36,826 nucleotides of DNA. It comes from Pseudomonadota bacterium (lineage in GTDB: Bacteria > Pseudomonadota > Gammaproteobacteria > Burkholderiales > Burkholderiaceae_C). The DNA lies in the NCBI GenBank assembly GCA_021848345.1, contig JAJZUV010000026.1, positions 1 to 36,826 on the forward strand, read 5' to 3'. Made by a program: the position numbers and the translations under genes. Under the pieces are notes generated by a model. That model did no database searches. It saw only the letters and a list, made by a program, of their open reading frames with translations, and was not told the origin of the DNA. Position 1 is the first letter of the stretch. Every line of letters starts with the position of its first letter. Positions 8,060 through 16,280 of this stretch are shown one piece after another.

Positions 8060-8634
8060 CGCAGCACGCGCCAGGCGCGAACATCGAAGCGCGGCCCGGG
8101 GCGGCTCGCGGCACCGGCCTGCAGGTCGAACTGCAGCAGCGCGCCCGCAGGGCCGCCCGACCATGCGCTCAGGCGCAAGGCGCCGGGCAACCCGGGCGGG
8201 GGCGCCGCGCCGGGCGCGGCGGGCGGGTCGCGCCATGCTCCCCCCCGCGGCTCGGGCTGCGCCAGGGCCTGCACGTGAAAGGCGCAGGCCTGCGCGCACA
8301 GCCGGGCCGGGGCGGGCGCCAGGGTCCAGGCGGCATCGCCCGGCGTGACGGGGGCTTGCGCGCATGCGCGCGGTGCCCCGGCTGCGCGCGCGCCCGTGCC
8401 GGCGCAGACCTGCACGGGCAGATGCATACCCTGCGCGTCCACCCAGGCCTGCGCGGCGCGCAACGCACCCCAGGCGTCCTCGCGGGCCTGCAGCCGCGCG
8501 TGCTCCCAGCCAGCGGCGCGCCATTGCAGCACGGCGCCGCGCTGCGCGGCGGCCATGGCCAGGGCCAGCAGCACGAGCAGCAGCAAGGTGCCGGGCAGCG
8601 CCAGGCCGCGTTGGGGCGCCGCGCACCGGTTCAT
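8056..8634 (-). CDS. PilX-like minor pilin
   Basis: A 192-residue membrane-anchored protein placed where PilX is expected. It starts with a short basic leader (PQRG) and the hydrophobic segment LALPGTLLLLVLLALAMAAA. If cleaved after that Gly, mature position 5 would be Gly, not Glu; PilX proteins commonly lack Glu5. The first helix continues AREDAWGALRAAQAW, matching the helical spine with small residues and Ala-Trp seen in PilX. Four cysteines (VCAG, RACAQ, LCAQACA) suggest disulfides. Start and stop both overlap the neighbours by four bases (ATGA at 8631-8634, GTGA at 8056-8059). Naming rests on position, length and N-terminus; the rest is poorly conserved. Confidence 0.62.
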   Translation of the reverse strand: MNRCAAPQRGLALPGTLLLLVLLALAMAAAQRGAVLQWRAAGWEHARLQAREDAWGALRAAQAWVDAQGMHLPVQVCAGTGARAAGAPRACAQAPVTPGDAAWTLAPAPARLCAQACAFHVQALAQPEPRGGAWRDPPAAPGAAPPPGLPGALRLSAWSGGPAGALLQFDLQAGAASRPGPRFDVRAWRVLR

Positions 8635-9317
8635 CGCGGCAGGCTCCGCAACAACGGCAGCGCGACCCAGGACTGCGCGACGGCCGCTGGCGCCAGGCTC
8701 GGCGCCGCCGAGGTCATGCGCAGGCGCGCGCGCATCAACACCACGCGGTTCCAGTCCAGGACCTGCGCCGCCCGCACCCGCCGCAGCCGGGGCGCGCAGG
8801 AGGGGGTCGAGGAGGCGCAGGCGCCGTCGCGCAATTCGACGAATTCGAGTTCCCAGGCGCCGAGTCCGTCCACCACGGGTTGCGGGGCATGGCCGTCCAG
8901 CGCGCAGCGCAGCGTGCCGGCCGAGTCGATGTCCAGCCGGTAGCGATGGGTGCTGCCGGCGGCTGGCGCGGCCTCGCCGCAGGCGCCCGGCGCACCGTCG
9001 GCCACGAAACTCGCCTCGAGGACCTCGCCCTGCGGGCCGGGTCGTGCCTCCAGCGGCAGGCTCTGCGGGGGGCGGCCGCGTGGGGGCCGGGAGTCGGCCG
9101 CGCCGGATGGCCGGCGCGAGGCCTCGGCCACCGCGCGCAGCAACTGCTGCGCCATGGCCTCGCTCTCCTGGCGGCGCAGCAACAGGCGCTGGGTGTGCAA
9201 GGTCTGGTGGGCGCTTGCCACGACGTCCAGCAGCGCCTGCAGTACCAGCAGTCCGAGGCCCAGCCCGAGCAGGCAGCCCGGAAGGCTGGAGCCGCGCGTG
9301 CGCGCGCCGCGTCTCAT
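8631..9317 (-). CDS. PilW-like minor pilin
   Basis: A 228-residue prepilin-like protein. The leader MRRGARTRG is followed by SSLPGCLLGLGLGLLVLQALLDVV. The usual PilW start is a Phe or Ser followed by xLxEL; here mature position 5 is Gly, so the Glu important for filament assembly is missing. A helical stem (QTLHTQRLLLRRQESEAMAQQLLRAV) leads into a C-terminal domain with four cysteines and the segment YRLDIDSAGTLRCAL. Both ends overlap neighbouring genes by four bases as ATGA. The assignment rests on order (V-W-X-E), length and N-terminus. A GspJ-type pseudopilin is the main alternative, but no other type II secretion gene is present. Confidence 0.6.
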   Translation of the reverse strand: MRRGARTRGSSLPGCLLGLGLGLLVLQALLDVVASAHQTLHTQRLLLRRQESEAMAQQLLRAVAEASRRPSGAADSRPPRGRPPQSLPLEARPGPQGEVLEASFVADGAPGACGEAAPAAGSTHRYRLDIDSAGTLRCALDGHAPQPVVDGLGAWELEFVELRDGACASSTPSCAPRLRRVRAAQVLDWNRVVLMRARLRMTSAAPSLAPAAVAQSWVALPLLRSLPR

Positions 9318-9844
9318 GGTTGCAGGCGCCATTGCAGCAGCGTGGCGTCGCGCGCCGCGGCCGGGGCCAGGCGCAGGCGCAGCGTGCAGCCGCCCGGCCA
9401 TGGCGGCGCCGGCGCGGGGCTGGGCGGGGGGCGGCAATCCAGTTCGGCGCGAGCGCCGGGCAGACGCGCTGCCGCCAGTTCGCTCCAAAGGCGCAGGTCC
9501 TCGTCGGCCATCTGGGCGGGCGTGCAGTCGGCGTCGAGGCAGTCGAAGCCGGGATGGCGCGGAGCCGGCAGCAGGGCGCGGTGCAGTCCGCGCGCCACCG
9601 GGTCGGCGCCGTAGTCGTGCTGCGCATGCAATGCGGCGGCCAGCGCCGCCACCGCGTGCGCGGCATCCTGGCGCGCGCGGGCGTCCGCGAGTTCGCGCGC
9701 GGTGAGTGCCGGCAGACGCAGCCAGGCCAGCACGCCCAGGCCGAGCACCAGACAGGCGACCAGGGCCTCGACCAGCGTGCTGCCGCGCCGCATGCCGCGC
9801 CGCATGCCGCTTCGTGGCGTGACGGGAAGGGCGGGGCGGTGCAT
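9314..9844 (-). CDS. PilV-like minor pilin
   Basis: First gene of the pilin cluster, about 176 residues. The prepilin motif is clear: the basic leader GMRRGMRRG, then STLVEALVACLVLGLGVLAWLR, with Glu at mature position 5, as in PilV proteins (xTLxEVLVAxxILxxGLLG). A helix with RQDAAHAVAALAAAL and a small domain with three cysteines (CLDADC, DCRP, GGC) follow. The start is uncertain: GTG at 9847, ATG at 9844 and ATG at 9805 are all in frame and none has a strong ribosome site; 9805 would give an 8-residue leader, well within the normal range. Neither a FimT/GspH gene nor pilY1 is found beside the cluster. Confidence 0.65.
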   Translation of the reverse strand: MHRPALPVTPRSGMRRGMRRGSTLVEALVACLVLGLGVLAWLRLPALTARELADARARQDAAHAVAALAAALHAQHDYGADPVARGLHRALLPAPRHPGFDCLDADCTPAQMADEDLRLWSELAAARLPGARAELDCRPPPSPAPAPPWPGGCTLRLRLAPAAARDATLLQWRLQP

Positions 9845-9911
9845 CACGAGACTCGCAATCGACGACGGGGGGCCGATTGTGCTCGCGGCGGACGCGGGCG
9901 TGGAGCAAGGC

Positions 9912-9927
9912 CCCAGCCCCGGCTGGG
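9912..9927 (-). terminator. weak hairpin between AI-2E gene and pilin cluster
   Basis: CCCAGCC and GGCTGGG form a 7-pair stem with two bases between them in the roughly 130-base gap separating the AI-2E transporter stop from the pilin cluster. No T-run follows. It may mark the end of the upstream transcript. Confidence 0.25.
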
Positions 9928-9972
9928 AGATGCCCGCCGCGGCGCGGCGAACCTTCTTCGGGGCGCGGCCCC

Positions 9973-11100
9973 TCAGTCCTCGAAGACTACGGCGCGCGCG
10001 GTCAGCACCAGCACGGGCCCGAGGATCAAGCCGACCATGCCGAACATCGCCAGGCCCCCGAAAATCGCCAGCAGCACCAGAAGGAAAGGCGCATGGCCGG
10101 CGGCGCCGATCAGCTTGGGTTTGACCAGGATGTCACCCGACAACATGATCACGTGGCCGACGGTCAGCACGGCCAGTCCCGGCAGCAGGTGGCCCTGCGC
10201 GGCCAGCAGCGCGGCGGCCGATACCAGCGCCACGCCGGTTCCCCCGGGGATCACCGACAGCATGCCCACGGCGACGCTCCAGGCGTACCAGCGCGGCATG
10301 CCGGCCAGGCCGAACATGGGCAGGGCCAGCAGGGTGTCCCACACGGCGAGGCCCAGCATGCCGATGATGGTCGCCTGGGTGGCGCGCAGCCCATGGTGCT
10401 CGACGCGTTCGGCCAGCGGCGCGGAGACCACGCGCAGCAGACTGCTGCGCAGGCCGTGCGCGACATGCTCGCGTTTCCACAGCACGGCCCACAGGATGGC
10501 CAGGCTGAGCAGCGCATGCATCAGCAGCGCCAGGACGTGTTCGCCCACCAGTCGCAGTTCGGTGGCGTGGCGCTGCAGCAGCAAGGCGGGCTGGTTGTCG
10601 GCCAGCCAGGCACGCACGGCATCCTGGTGGGCGGCCGCCAGCGGGCCCACCCAGGGGGCGTCGATCGCGGCGCGGGTGAGGGCGTCGATGTCCAGCCGGG
10701 TTTGCGCCAACCGGGGCAGCGCCGGGGCCAGCAGGGCCGCCATGGCCCCCAGCGGCAGTGCCGCCAGCAGGGTCCAGCCGAGGGTCACGATGGTGGCGGC
10801 CAGCCAGGCCGGCATGCGTCGCTCCAGGCGCAACTGGATGGGCAGGCTGGCGGCCGCCAGCGCTAGCGCCGCCACGATGGGCACCGCGAAGGGCACGAAG
10901 GGCAGCAGGCCCAGGCCGGCGAGCACGGCGAGGAACCAGGGGTCGAGGCGGCGGTTCAAGGTAGGGGCGAGGGCGCGTAGGCGCGTCGGTGGCCGACGCG
11001 CCGCACATGGTAGGGCAGCGGGGCATCCGGGAAAGCCCCAGGTCAAAACCGGGGCATTTGTAGCGAAACGTAAGCGGTCGGTCAGGTAACGTCGAGACAC
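9973..11100 (-). CDS. AI-2E family (UPF0118/PerM) membrane transporter
   Basis: An integral membrane protein with about eight helices in the order of the AI-2E/PerM family: two N-terminal helices (WFLAVLAGLGLLPFVPFAV and following), a long amphipathic middle region (about residues 125-190), then a hydrophobic C-terminal block containing GGTGVALVSAAALLAAQG, SGDILVKPKLIG and GLILGPVLVL. Members have been linked to autoinducer-2 export and, in some halophiles, to Na+/H+ exchange; the substrate cannot be assigned here. The longest frame starts with GTG at 11100, but the first 47 residues are not membrane-like or family-like. A TTG at 10959, just before NRRLDPW, is a plausible true start, which would leave room for a divergent promoter with the acetate permease operon. 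Confidence 0.75.
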   Translation of the reverse strand: MSRRYLTDRLRFATNAPVLTWGFPGCPAALPCAARRPPTRLRALAPTLNRRLDPWFLAVLAGLGLLPFVPFAVPIVAALALAAASLPIQLRLERRMPAWLAATIVTLGWTLLAALPLGAMAALLAPALPRLAQTRLDIDALTRAAIDAPWVGPLAAAHQDAVRAWLADNQPALLLQRHATELRLVGEHVLALLMHALLSLAILWAVLWKREHVAHGLRSSLLRVVSAPLAERVEHHGLRATQATIIGMLGLAVWDTLLALPMFGLAGMPRWYAWSVAVGMLSVIPGGTGVALVSAAALLAAQGHLLPGLAVLTVGHVIMLSGDILVKPKLIGAAGHAPFLLVLLAIFGGLAMFGMVGLILGPVLVLTARAVVFED

Positions 11101-11136
11101 TCACGTAGAGTTTGGTTACATACGAGGAGACCCGAG

Positions 11137-11445
11137 ATGACCGACCCGTTGGTGCAAAAAATCCAGAGCCATCCCGGCTACCGCGAGCTGCGGCGCCGGC
11201 GCAACTCGCTGGGAATCACCCTGACCCTGCTGATGCTGCTCGTGTACTACGGGTACATCGCGCTCATCGCCTTCGACAAGGCCTTCCTGAGCCGGCCCAT
11301 CGGCGCCGGCGTGACCACCCTGGGCGTGCCCGTGGGCATGGCCGTGATCGTGTTCACCATCGTCATCACGGCGGTATACGTGCGCCGCGCGAACCGCGAG
11401 TTCGACGCACTCAACGAATCCATCCTCAAGGACGTGTCCAAGTGA
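11137..11445 (+). CDS. DUF485 inner-membrane protein (YjcH-like)
   Basis: A 102-residue protein with two membrane helices ([22 protein letters not shown] and [19 protein letters not shown]), a short basic N-terminus and a cytoplasmic tail with RRANREFD. This is the DUF485 layout, and such genes nearly always precede the acetate symporter actP, as yjcH does in E. coli. The start has a strong GAGGAG ribosome site at 11124-11129. Its stop overlaps the actP GTG start by four bases (GTGA, 11442-11445), so translation of the two is coupled. It probably assists or modulates ActP; the molecular role is not established. Confidence 0.9.
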   Translation: MTDPLVQKIQSHPGYRELRRRRNSLGITLTLLMLLVYYGYIALIAFDKAFLSRPIGAGVTTLGVPVGMAVIVFTIVITAVYVRRANREFDALNESILKDVSK

Positions 11446-13169
11446 ACAAGCTCCTGCAAGCTTCGATCGCCGGGGGCCTGGCGCTGGCTGCCGGCGCGGC
11501 CCGTGCCGCCGGCCCCGCCGCCGGCGAGACCACTCGCCAGGGCACCAACCTGACCGCGATCGTCATGTTCGCGGTGTTCGTGGCCGCTTCGCTGTGGATC
11601 ACCAAATGGGCCGCGTCGCGCACCCGCTCGGCGGCCGACTTCTACACGGCGGGAGGCGGTATCACGGGTTTCCAGAACGGCCTGGCCATCGCCGGGGACT
11701 ACATGTCCGCGGCCTCCTTCCTGGGCATCTCCGCCGCGGTCATGACCAGCGGCTACGACGGGCTGATCTATTCCATCGGCTTTCTCGTGGGCTGGCCGAT
11801 CATCACCTTCCTGATGGCCGAGCGCCTGCGCAACCTGGGGCGCTTCACCTTCGCCGACGTGGCCGGCTACCGCTTCCGCCAGGGCCCCATCCGCGCCTTC
11901 GCGGCCTCGGGCACGCTGATCGTGGTGGCCTTCTACCTCATCGCCCAGATGGTCGGAGCCGGGTCCCTGATCAAGCTGCTGTTCGGCCTGGACTACTGGG
12001 TGGCCGTGGTGCTGGTGGGGGTGCTGATGATGGTCTACGTGCTGTTCGGCGGCATGACCGCGACGACCTGGGTGCAGATCGTCAAGGCCTGCCTGCTGCT
12101 GGCCGGCGTGACCTTCATGGCCCTGATGGTGCTGGCCCAGTACGGCTTCAGCCCCGAGGCGTTGTTCGCCAAGGCCGTGCAGGTCAAGGCGGCCGTGGCC
12201 GCCTCCGCCGGCAAGAGCCCCGAGCAGGCGCATGCGGCCGGGCTGGCGGTGATGAACCCGGGCGGCTTCGTGAAGGACCCGATCTCCGCCATTTCCTTCG
12301 GCATGGCGCTGATGTTCGGGACCGCGGGTCTGCCGCACATCCTGATGCGCTTCTTCACCGTTCCCGACGCGCGCCAGGCGCGCAAGTCGGTGCTCTGGGC
12401 CACCACCTGGATCGGCTATTTCTACGTGCTGATCTTCATCATCGGCTTCGGCGCCATCGCGCTGGTGCTCACCGATCCGACGGTGGCCGACGTGGCCAAG
12501 GGGGTGATCCGCGGCGGCGCGGGCAACGCCAACATGGCCGCCGTGCTGGTGGCCAAGGCGGTCGGTGGCAACGTGTTCTACGGCTTCATCTCGGCCGTGG
12601 CCTTCGCCACCATCCTGGCCGTGGTCGCCGGGCTCACGCTGTCCGGGGCGTCGGCCGTGTCGCACGACATCTACGCCACGCTGCTGCGTGGCGGCAAGGC
12701 CGACAGCGCCTCGGAGCTGAAGGTCTCGCGCATCACCACCGTCGTGCTGGGCCTGGTCGCTGTGCTGCTGGGCATCGTGTTCCAGAAGCAGAACGTCGCC
12801 TTCATGGTGTCCCTGGCCTTCGCGGTGGCCGCATCGGCCAACTTCCCGGTGCTGTTCCTGTCGGTGCTGTGGAAGGACTGCACCACCCGCGGCGCGGTGA
12901 TCGGCGGCTTCCTGGGACTGGTGTCCTCGGTCGCGCTGACCATCGTGTCGCCGTCGGTGTGGGAGGCGACCCTGGGCTTCCCGAAGGGCTCGGCGCTGTT
13001 CCCCTATGCCTCGCCGGCCTTGTTCTCGATGACCATCGCCTTCGTCGGCATCTGGGTGTTCTCGCTGCTCGACCGCAGCGCTGGCGCGCAGGCCGAGCGC
13101 GAGGCCTTCGCCGCGCAGCAGGTGCGCTCGGAGACCGGACTGGGCGCCGAGGCCGCCTCGGGCCACTGA
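11442..13169 (+). CDS. actP: cation/acetate symporter
   Basis: A sodium:solute symporter family protein, 575 residues, that takes up acetate and other short carboxylates. It starts with a cleavable-looking signal-like segment (ending GAARAAG), followed by about 13 membrane helices. Family landmarks are [21 protein letters not shown] in the first transmembrane pair, [31 protein letters not shown], and [15 protein letters not shown] in the middle, all characteristic of ActP rather than other SSS members. The start is GTG overlapping the DUF485 stop. It is the second gene of a plus-strand group of four; a 13-pair hairpin lies directly after it, so the two downstream genes may be partly uncoupled. 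Confidence 0.93.
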   Translation: MNKLLQASIAGGLALAAGAARAAGPAAGETTRQGTNLTAIVMFAVFVAASLWITKWAASRTRSAADFYTAGGGITGFQNGLAIAGDYMSAASFLGISAAVMTSGYDGLIYSIGFLVGWPIITFLMAERLRNLGRFTFADVAGYRFRQGPIRAFAASGTLIVVAFYLIAQMVGAGSLIKLLFGLDYWVAVVLVGVLMMVYVLFGGMTATTWVQIVKACLLLAGVTFMALMVLAQYGFSPEALFAKAVQVKAAVAASAGKSPEQAHAAGLAVMNPGGFVKDPISAISFGMALMFGTAGLPHILMRFFTVPDARQARKSVLWATTWIGYFYVLIFIIGFGAIALVLTDPTVADVAKGVIRGGAGNANMAAVLVAKAVGGNVFYGFISAVAFATILAVVAGLTLSGASAVSHDIYATLLRGGKADSASELKVSRITTVVLGLVAVLLGIVFQKQNVAFMVSLAFAVAASANFPVLFLSVLWKDCTTRGAVIGGFLGLVSSVALTIVSPSVWEATLGFPKGSALFPYASPALFSMTIAFVGIWVFSLLDRSAGAQAEREAFAAQQVRSETGLGAEAASGH

Positions 13170-13176
13170 GGCCAGG

Positions 13177-13206
13177 CCGCGCGGCGGGCCGACGCCCGCC
13201 GCGCGG
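13177..13206. terminator. 13-pair hairpin between actP and DUF294 gene
   Basis: CCGCGCGGCGGGC and GCCCGCCGCGCGG pair perfectly around the loop CGAC, seven bases after the actP stop. There is no T-run. It could act as a partial terminator or as a 3' stabiliser of actP mRNA. The loop sequence is the same as in the hairpin before rbfA. Confidence 0.55.
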
Positions 13207-13235
13207 AGTTCCCCGCGCCCTTGTGCGCACGCGCC

Positions 13236-15053
13236 ATGCCCAACGCCTTCGACTTCACCGCTTCGCCTTTCGACTGCCTGAGTCCGCAGGAGCGTGAGCG
13301 CGTGCGCGAAGTGGTGGACGTGGCCTATTTCGCGCAGGGGCGCACCATTCTGGACGTGGGCGCCGTGCCCGCGCAGTTGTACGTGGTGATGAAGGGCGTG
13401 GTGGCGCAGCACGAGGGCGAGCAGGTGGTGGCCACCTACGGCCCGCAGGACAGTTTCGACGCGCGCGCCTTGATGGCCGGACGCAGCAGCAGCCGCTTCG
13501 TGGCGCGCGAGGAAGTGCTCGCCTACGAGTTGCCGCGCGAGGCGGTGATGGAACTCATCGGTTCCAACGCGGCCTTCGGCGCCTTGCTGTTCGCCGAACT
13601 CAGCGACAAGCTGGGCGCGCTGGCCGAACTGCGCGGGCGCCACGAACTGCAGGCCCTGGGCATGGCCCGCGTGGTCGACGCGTTCGTGCGCCCGGTGCGG
13701 GTGCTCGATGCCGCCACCGACATCGTCGCGGTCGCCGGCATTTTCCAGGCCGAGCACGTGTCCAGCGTGCTGGTGCGCGAATCGGAGCAGCCGGGCGCGC
13801 GCCTGGGCATTTTCACCCGGGCCTCGTTGCAGAGGGCGATTCTGGACGGCACGCCGCCGGCGCGCCTGCCCGCCGCGCGCTTCGCCACCTTCGATCTGCT
13901 CACCACGACGCCCGAGGAGCCGATCGGCGAGGCCCTGGCGCGCATGCTGCGCGGACGGGTGCACCGCCTCGTGGTGCTGCGCGCGGGCGAGGTCCAGGGC
14001 GTGCTGGAGGCGCTGGACCTGTTCAGCTTCCTGGCCAACCACTCCTACCTGATCACGGTGCAGATCGACATGGCGCAGGACCTGGGCGCGCTGGCCGACG
14101 CCGCATCCAAGATCACGCGCATGGTGTCGCTGCTGCACCGGGGCGGCACGCGCATCGGGCTCATCGCCGGCCTGGTCACGGAACTCAACACCCGCTTGTT
14201 CCAGCGCGCCTGGAGCCTGATCGCGCCGCCCGAGCTGGTGGCCAACAGCTGCCTGTTCGTGATGGGCAGCGAAGGCCGCGGCGAGCAGATCCTGAAGACC
14301 GACCAGGACAACGGACTGGTGCTGCGCGACGGCTACCAGGCGCCGCCGGACCTGCCCGAGCTCGCCACGCGCTTCGTGGCCGCGCTCGCCGACTTCGGTT
14401 ACCCCCCCTGTCCCGGCGGGGTGATGCTGGACCGCCCGCGCTGGCGCATGAGCAGCGCGGAGTTCGCCGCGACCTTGCGCGCCTGGCTGCACGAGCGCGG
14501 ACCCGAGCAGGTGATGGACCTGGCCATCTTCCTCGACGCGCGCGCGGTCTGCGGCGACGCGCGGCTGCTGCGCGAACTGCGCGAACGCGTGTTGCACGAG
14601 GCTCCCGGCGACGACATGCTGCTTGCCCGCTTCGCCTCGGCCGTCGATGCCTTCGGCGCCGGCACCGCCTGGTGGGCCCGACTGCTCGGCGATGCGAACC
14701 AGGCCATCGATCTGAAGAAGGAGGGCATGTTCGCCCTGGTCCACGGTGTGCGCAGCCTGGCGCTGGCGGCCGGCATCGCCGGCAGCGGCACCGAGGAACG
14801 CATCGCGGCCCTGGCCGCGCAGGGACTGCTGGGACACGTGGAGGCGGACGAGTTGCTGCAGGCGCTGCACGTGCTGATGGAACTGCGCCTGCAGGCCGGG
14901 CTGGATCAGATCGAGCGACGCCAGGCGGTGACCGGGCTGCTGGATCCTCGCCAACTGGGCTCGCTGGAACGCAGCCTGCTGAAGGACGCGCTGGGCGTGG
15001 TCAAGCGCTTCCGGGGCATGCTGCACCGGCGCTTCCAGCTCGACCGGCTGTGA
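13236..15053 (+). CDS. cNMP-binding/CBS/DUF294 nucleotidyltransferase-like protein
   Basis: A 605-residue cytoplasmic signalling protein. In order it has a cyclic-nucleotide-binding-type beta barrel (about residues 10-125, with LYVVMKGVVAQHEG and YGPQDSFDARALMAG), a CBS pair (about 140-270), and a DUF294 nucleotidyltransferase-like domain (from about 300) with GSEGRGEQ near 344 and DQDNG near 357, ending in the helical DUF294 C-terminal domain. The GSxxRxE plus DxD pattern is that of GlnD-type transferases and suggests an active enzyme. The start ATG at 13236 begins family-like sequence (MPNAFDFTASPFDCLS). Such proteins often stand beside acetate permeases together with an exonuclease, as here. 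The target is unknown; energy or nucleotide sensing linked to acetate uptake is inference. Confidence 0.85.
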   Translation: MPNAFDFTASPFDCLSPQERERVREVVDVAYFAQGRTILDVGAVPAQLYVVMKGVVAQHEGEQVVATYGPQDSFDARALMAGRSSSRFVAREEVLAYELPREAVMELIGSNAAFGALLFAELSDKLGALAELRGRHELQALGMARVVDAFVRPVRVLDAATDIVAVAGIFQAEHVSSVLVRESEQPGARLGIFTRASLQRAILDGTPPARLPAARFATFDLLTTTPEEPIGEALARMLRGRVHRLVVLRAGEVQGVLEALDLFSFLANHSYLITVQIDMAQDLGALADAASKITRMVSLLHRGGTRIGLIAGLVTELNTRLFQRAWSLIAPPELVANSCLFVMGSEGRGEQILKTDQDNGLVLRDGYQAPPDLPELATRFVAALADFGYPPCPGGVMLDRPRWRMSSAEFAATLRAWLHERGPEQVMDLAIFLDARAVCGDARLLRELRERVLHEAPGDDMLLARFASAVDAFGAGTAWWARLLGDANQAIDLKKEGMFALVHGVRSLALAAGIAGSGTEERIAALAAQGLLGHVEADELLQALHVLMELRLQAGLDQIERRQAVTGLLDPRQLGSLERSLLKDALGVVKRFRGMLHRRFQLDRL

Positions 15054-15068
15054 GCGAGGGCCTCCGCC

Positions 15069-15725
15069 ATGCAAGGCCTCGGTGCGCGGTTGCTGGGAGC
15101 CTGGCGCAGGCGCCGGGGCCTGCGCCGGCTGCGCGACCCCGCCTATCGCTTCCTGTTCGACCCGCCCCCGCCGCGCGAATGGGTGGCGCTGGATTGCGAG
15201 ACCACCGGGCTCGACCCGCGACGCGACGAAATCATCGCCGTGGCGGCGGTGCGCATCGTCGACCATCGCATCCTGAGCAGCCAGCGCCTGCAACTGCTGG
15301 TGCGCCCGCGCGGCGAGCCGGGCGACAGCGCGCGCGTGCACGGCCTGCGAGGGCGCGACCTGGCGGACGGCCTGCCGGTGCGCGAGGCGCTGGACAGACT
15401 GCTGCGCTTCGTCGGCAGTCGTCCGCTGGTGGGCTACTACCTGGAATTCGACGTCGCGATGATCGAGCGCGAACTGCGGCCCTGGCTGGGCATCGGGCTA
15501 CCCCAGCAGCGCATCGAGGTCTCCGCGCTGTACCACGACCACAAGCTGCGCCAGTTGCCGGACTGGGCGCGCCAGGGCAACGTGCGCATCGACCTGCGCC
15601 TGCAAGGCATGATGCGCGATCTGGACCTGCCTCCACGCGATGCGCATGACCCCTTCAACGATGCCGAGATGGCGGCCATGGCCTTCCTGAAGCTGCGCGC
15701 GCTGAACGCACGTGGCGAGCCTTAG
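15069..15725 (+). CDS. 3'-5' exonuclease, DEDDh (DnaQ-like)
   Basis: A 218-residue exonuclease of the DNA polymerase III epsilon superfamily. The motifs are present: DCETTGLDPRRDEI (motif I, Asp and Glu), HGLRGRDL, GYYLEFDVAMIERE (motif II, Asp), and HDPFNDAEMAAMAFL (motif III, with His and Asp five residues apart, defining the DEDDh type). The N-terminal 35 residues are basic and not part of the fold. It is shorter than DnaQ and lacks the polymerase-binding tail, so it is probably not the replicative proofreader. It begins 15 bases after the DUF294 gene and belongs to the same transcript. Genes of this type frequently accompany DUF294 proteins. Confidence 0.88.
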   Translation: MQGLGARLLGAWRRRRGLRRLRDPAYRFLFDPPPPREWVALDCETTGLDPRRDEIIAVAAVRIVDHRILSSQRLQLLVRPRGEPGDSARVHGLRGRDLADGLPVREALDRLLRFVGSRPLVGYYLEFDVAMIERELRPWLGIGLPQQRIEVSALYHDHKLRQLPDWARQGNVRIDLRLQGMMRDLDLPPRDAHDPFNDAEMAAMAFLKLRALNARGEP

Positions 15726-15933
15726 CTTGAGCGCTCCGCGGCTCGATGTGCTTCAAGGGGCCGTCGGCGGATTTCCGGGCTTCCCGCGCAAGATCAACCA
15801 CGCGTTCCTCCAGACAAAGGCTTGGGTCCGCATGGGCAGATCCATGGGAACGCGCGAAAGGAAAGCGGGGCGCATGTCCGCGCCGGGGCGCGCCGGTTGA
15901 CGAGCGCCGCCGGGCAGGACGCTGGAGTTCGGC
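15726..15933. other. gap without gene
   Basis: About 208 bases between the convergent exonuclease and DUF1328 genes. I see no convincing gene, RNA or T-rich terminator. Confidence 0.4.
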
Positions 15934-16104
15934 TCAGGGCCTTCGGCCGCTCATCAAATGCATCACCAGGCTGATCACGAAGCCGACGACCGCGATGAAG
16001 AAAATCAGTTTCGCGATTCCCACCGCAGCCGATGCGATCCCGAAAAACCCGAACACCGAGGCCACCAGTGCCACGACGAGAAATATCAGCACCCATCTCA
16101 GCAT
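15934..16104 (-). CDS. DUF1328 membrane peptide, copy 1
   Basis: A 56-residue peptide, almost entirely two membrane helices: LRWVLIFLVVALVASVFGF, a short turn GIASAAVGIAK, then LIFFIAVVGFVISLVMHLM, ending GRRP. This is the YtjA-like DUF1328 family of small inner-membrane proteins found in many proteobacteria; the function is not known, and stress association is common. The start is set by a strong AAGGAG ribosome site (CTTCAAGGAGTCTTTCATG). A second copy lies at 17574-17744 and shares the start region, the helices and three upstream blocks at identical distances, so the two are recent paralogs under the same control. Confidence 0.85.
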   Translation of the reverse strand: MLRWVLIFLVVALVASVFGFFGIASAAVGIAKLIFFIAVVGFVISLVMHLMSGRRP

Positions 16105-16146
16105 GAAAGACTCCTTGAAGGGTTTGAATTCCGTTGTGCCGGGTTT

Positions 16147-16197
16147 CAGTCTAAGGCCATCCGGGCTCGCGCCGGAGTCCTGACCGGGAGATCCCTG
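16147..16197 (-). promoter_or_regulatory. conserved upstream blocks of DUF1328 copy 1
   Basis: On the minus strand CAGGGAT (16197-16191) and TTAGACTG (near 16153-16147) lie 87 and 43 bases upstream of the ATG. The same two elements occur at exactly the same distances before copy 2 while the sequence between them differs. TAGACT is placed as a -10 element would be; no sigma70 -35 is visible, so an alternative sigma factor or an activator is likely. Confidence 0.45.
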
Positions 16198-16280
16198 TCC
16201 CGACCGCTTGGACAACCCGGCCGTCTCCCGCATGCGCAAGCGCCGGGGGACGGCAAGGCCACCGCCGGGCGGAGTGGCGG

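Noticed and set aside
9973..11100. Calling the AI-2E protein an autoinducer exporter or Na+/H+ antiporter
   Set aside because: The family contains both activities; nothing in the sequence or neighbourhood decides between them.
11247..15341. Very long open frame (over 1300 codons) on the minus strand across actP and the DUF294 gene
   Set aside because: It is antisense to clearly conserved genes, and its translation is dominated by His, Gln, Arg and Gly without domains, as expected from GC-rich codon structure.
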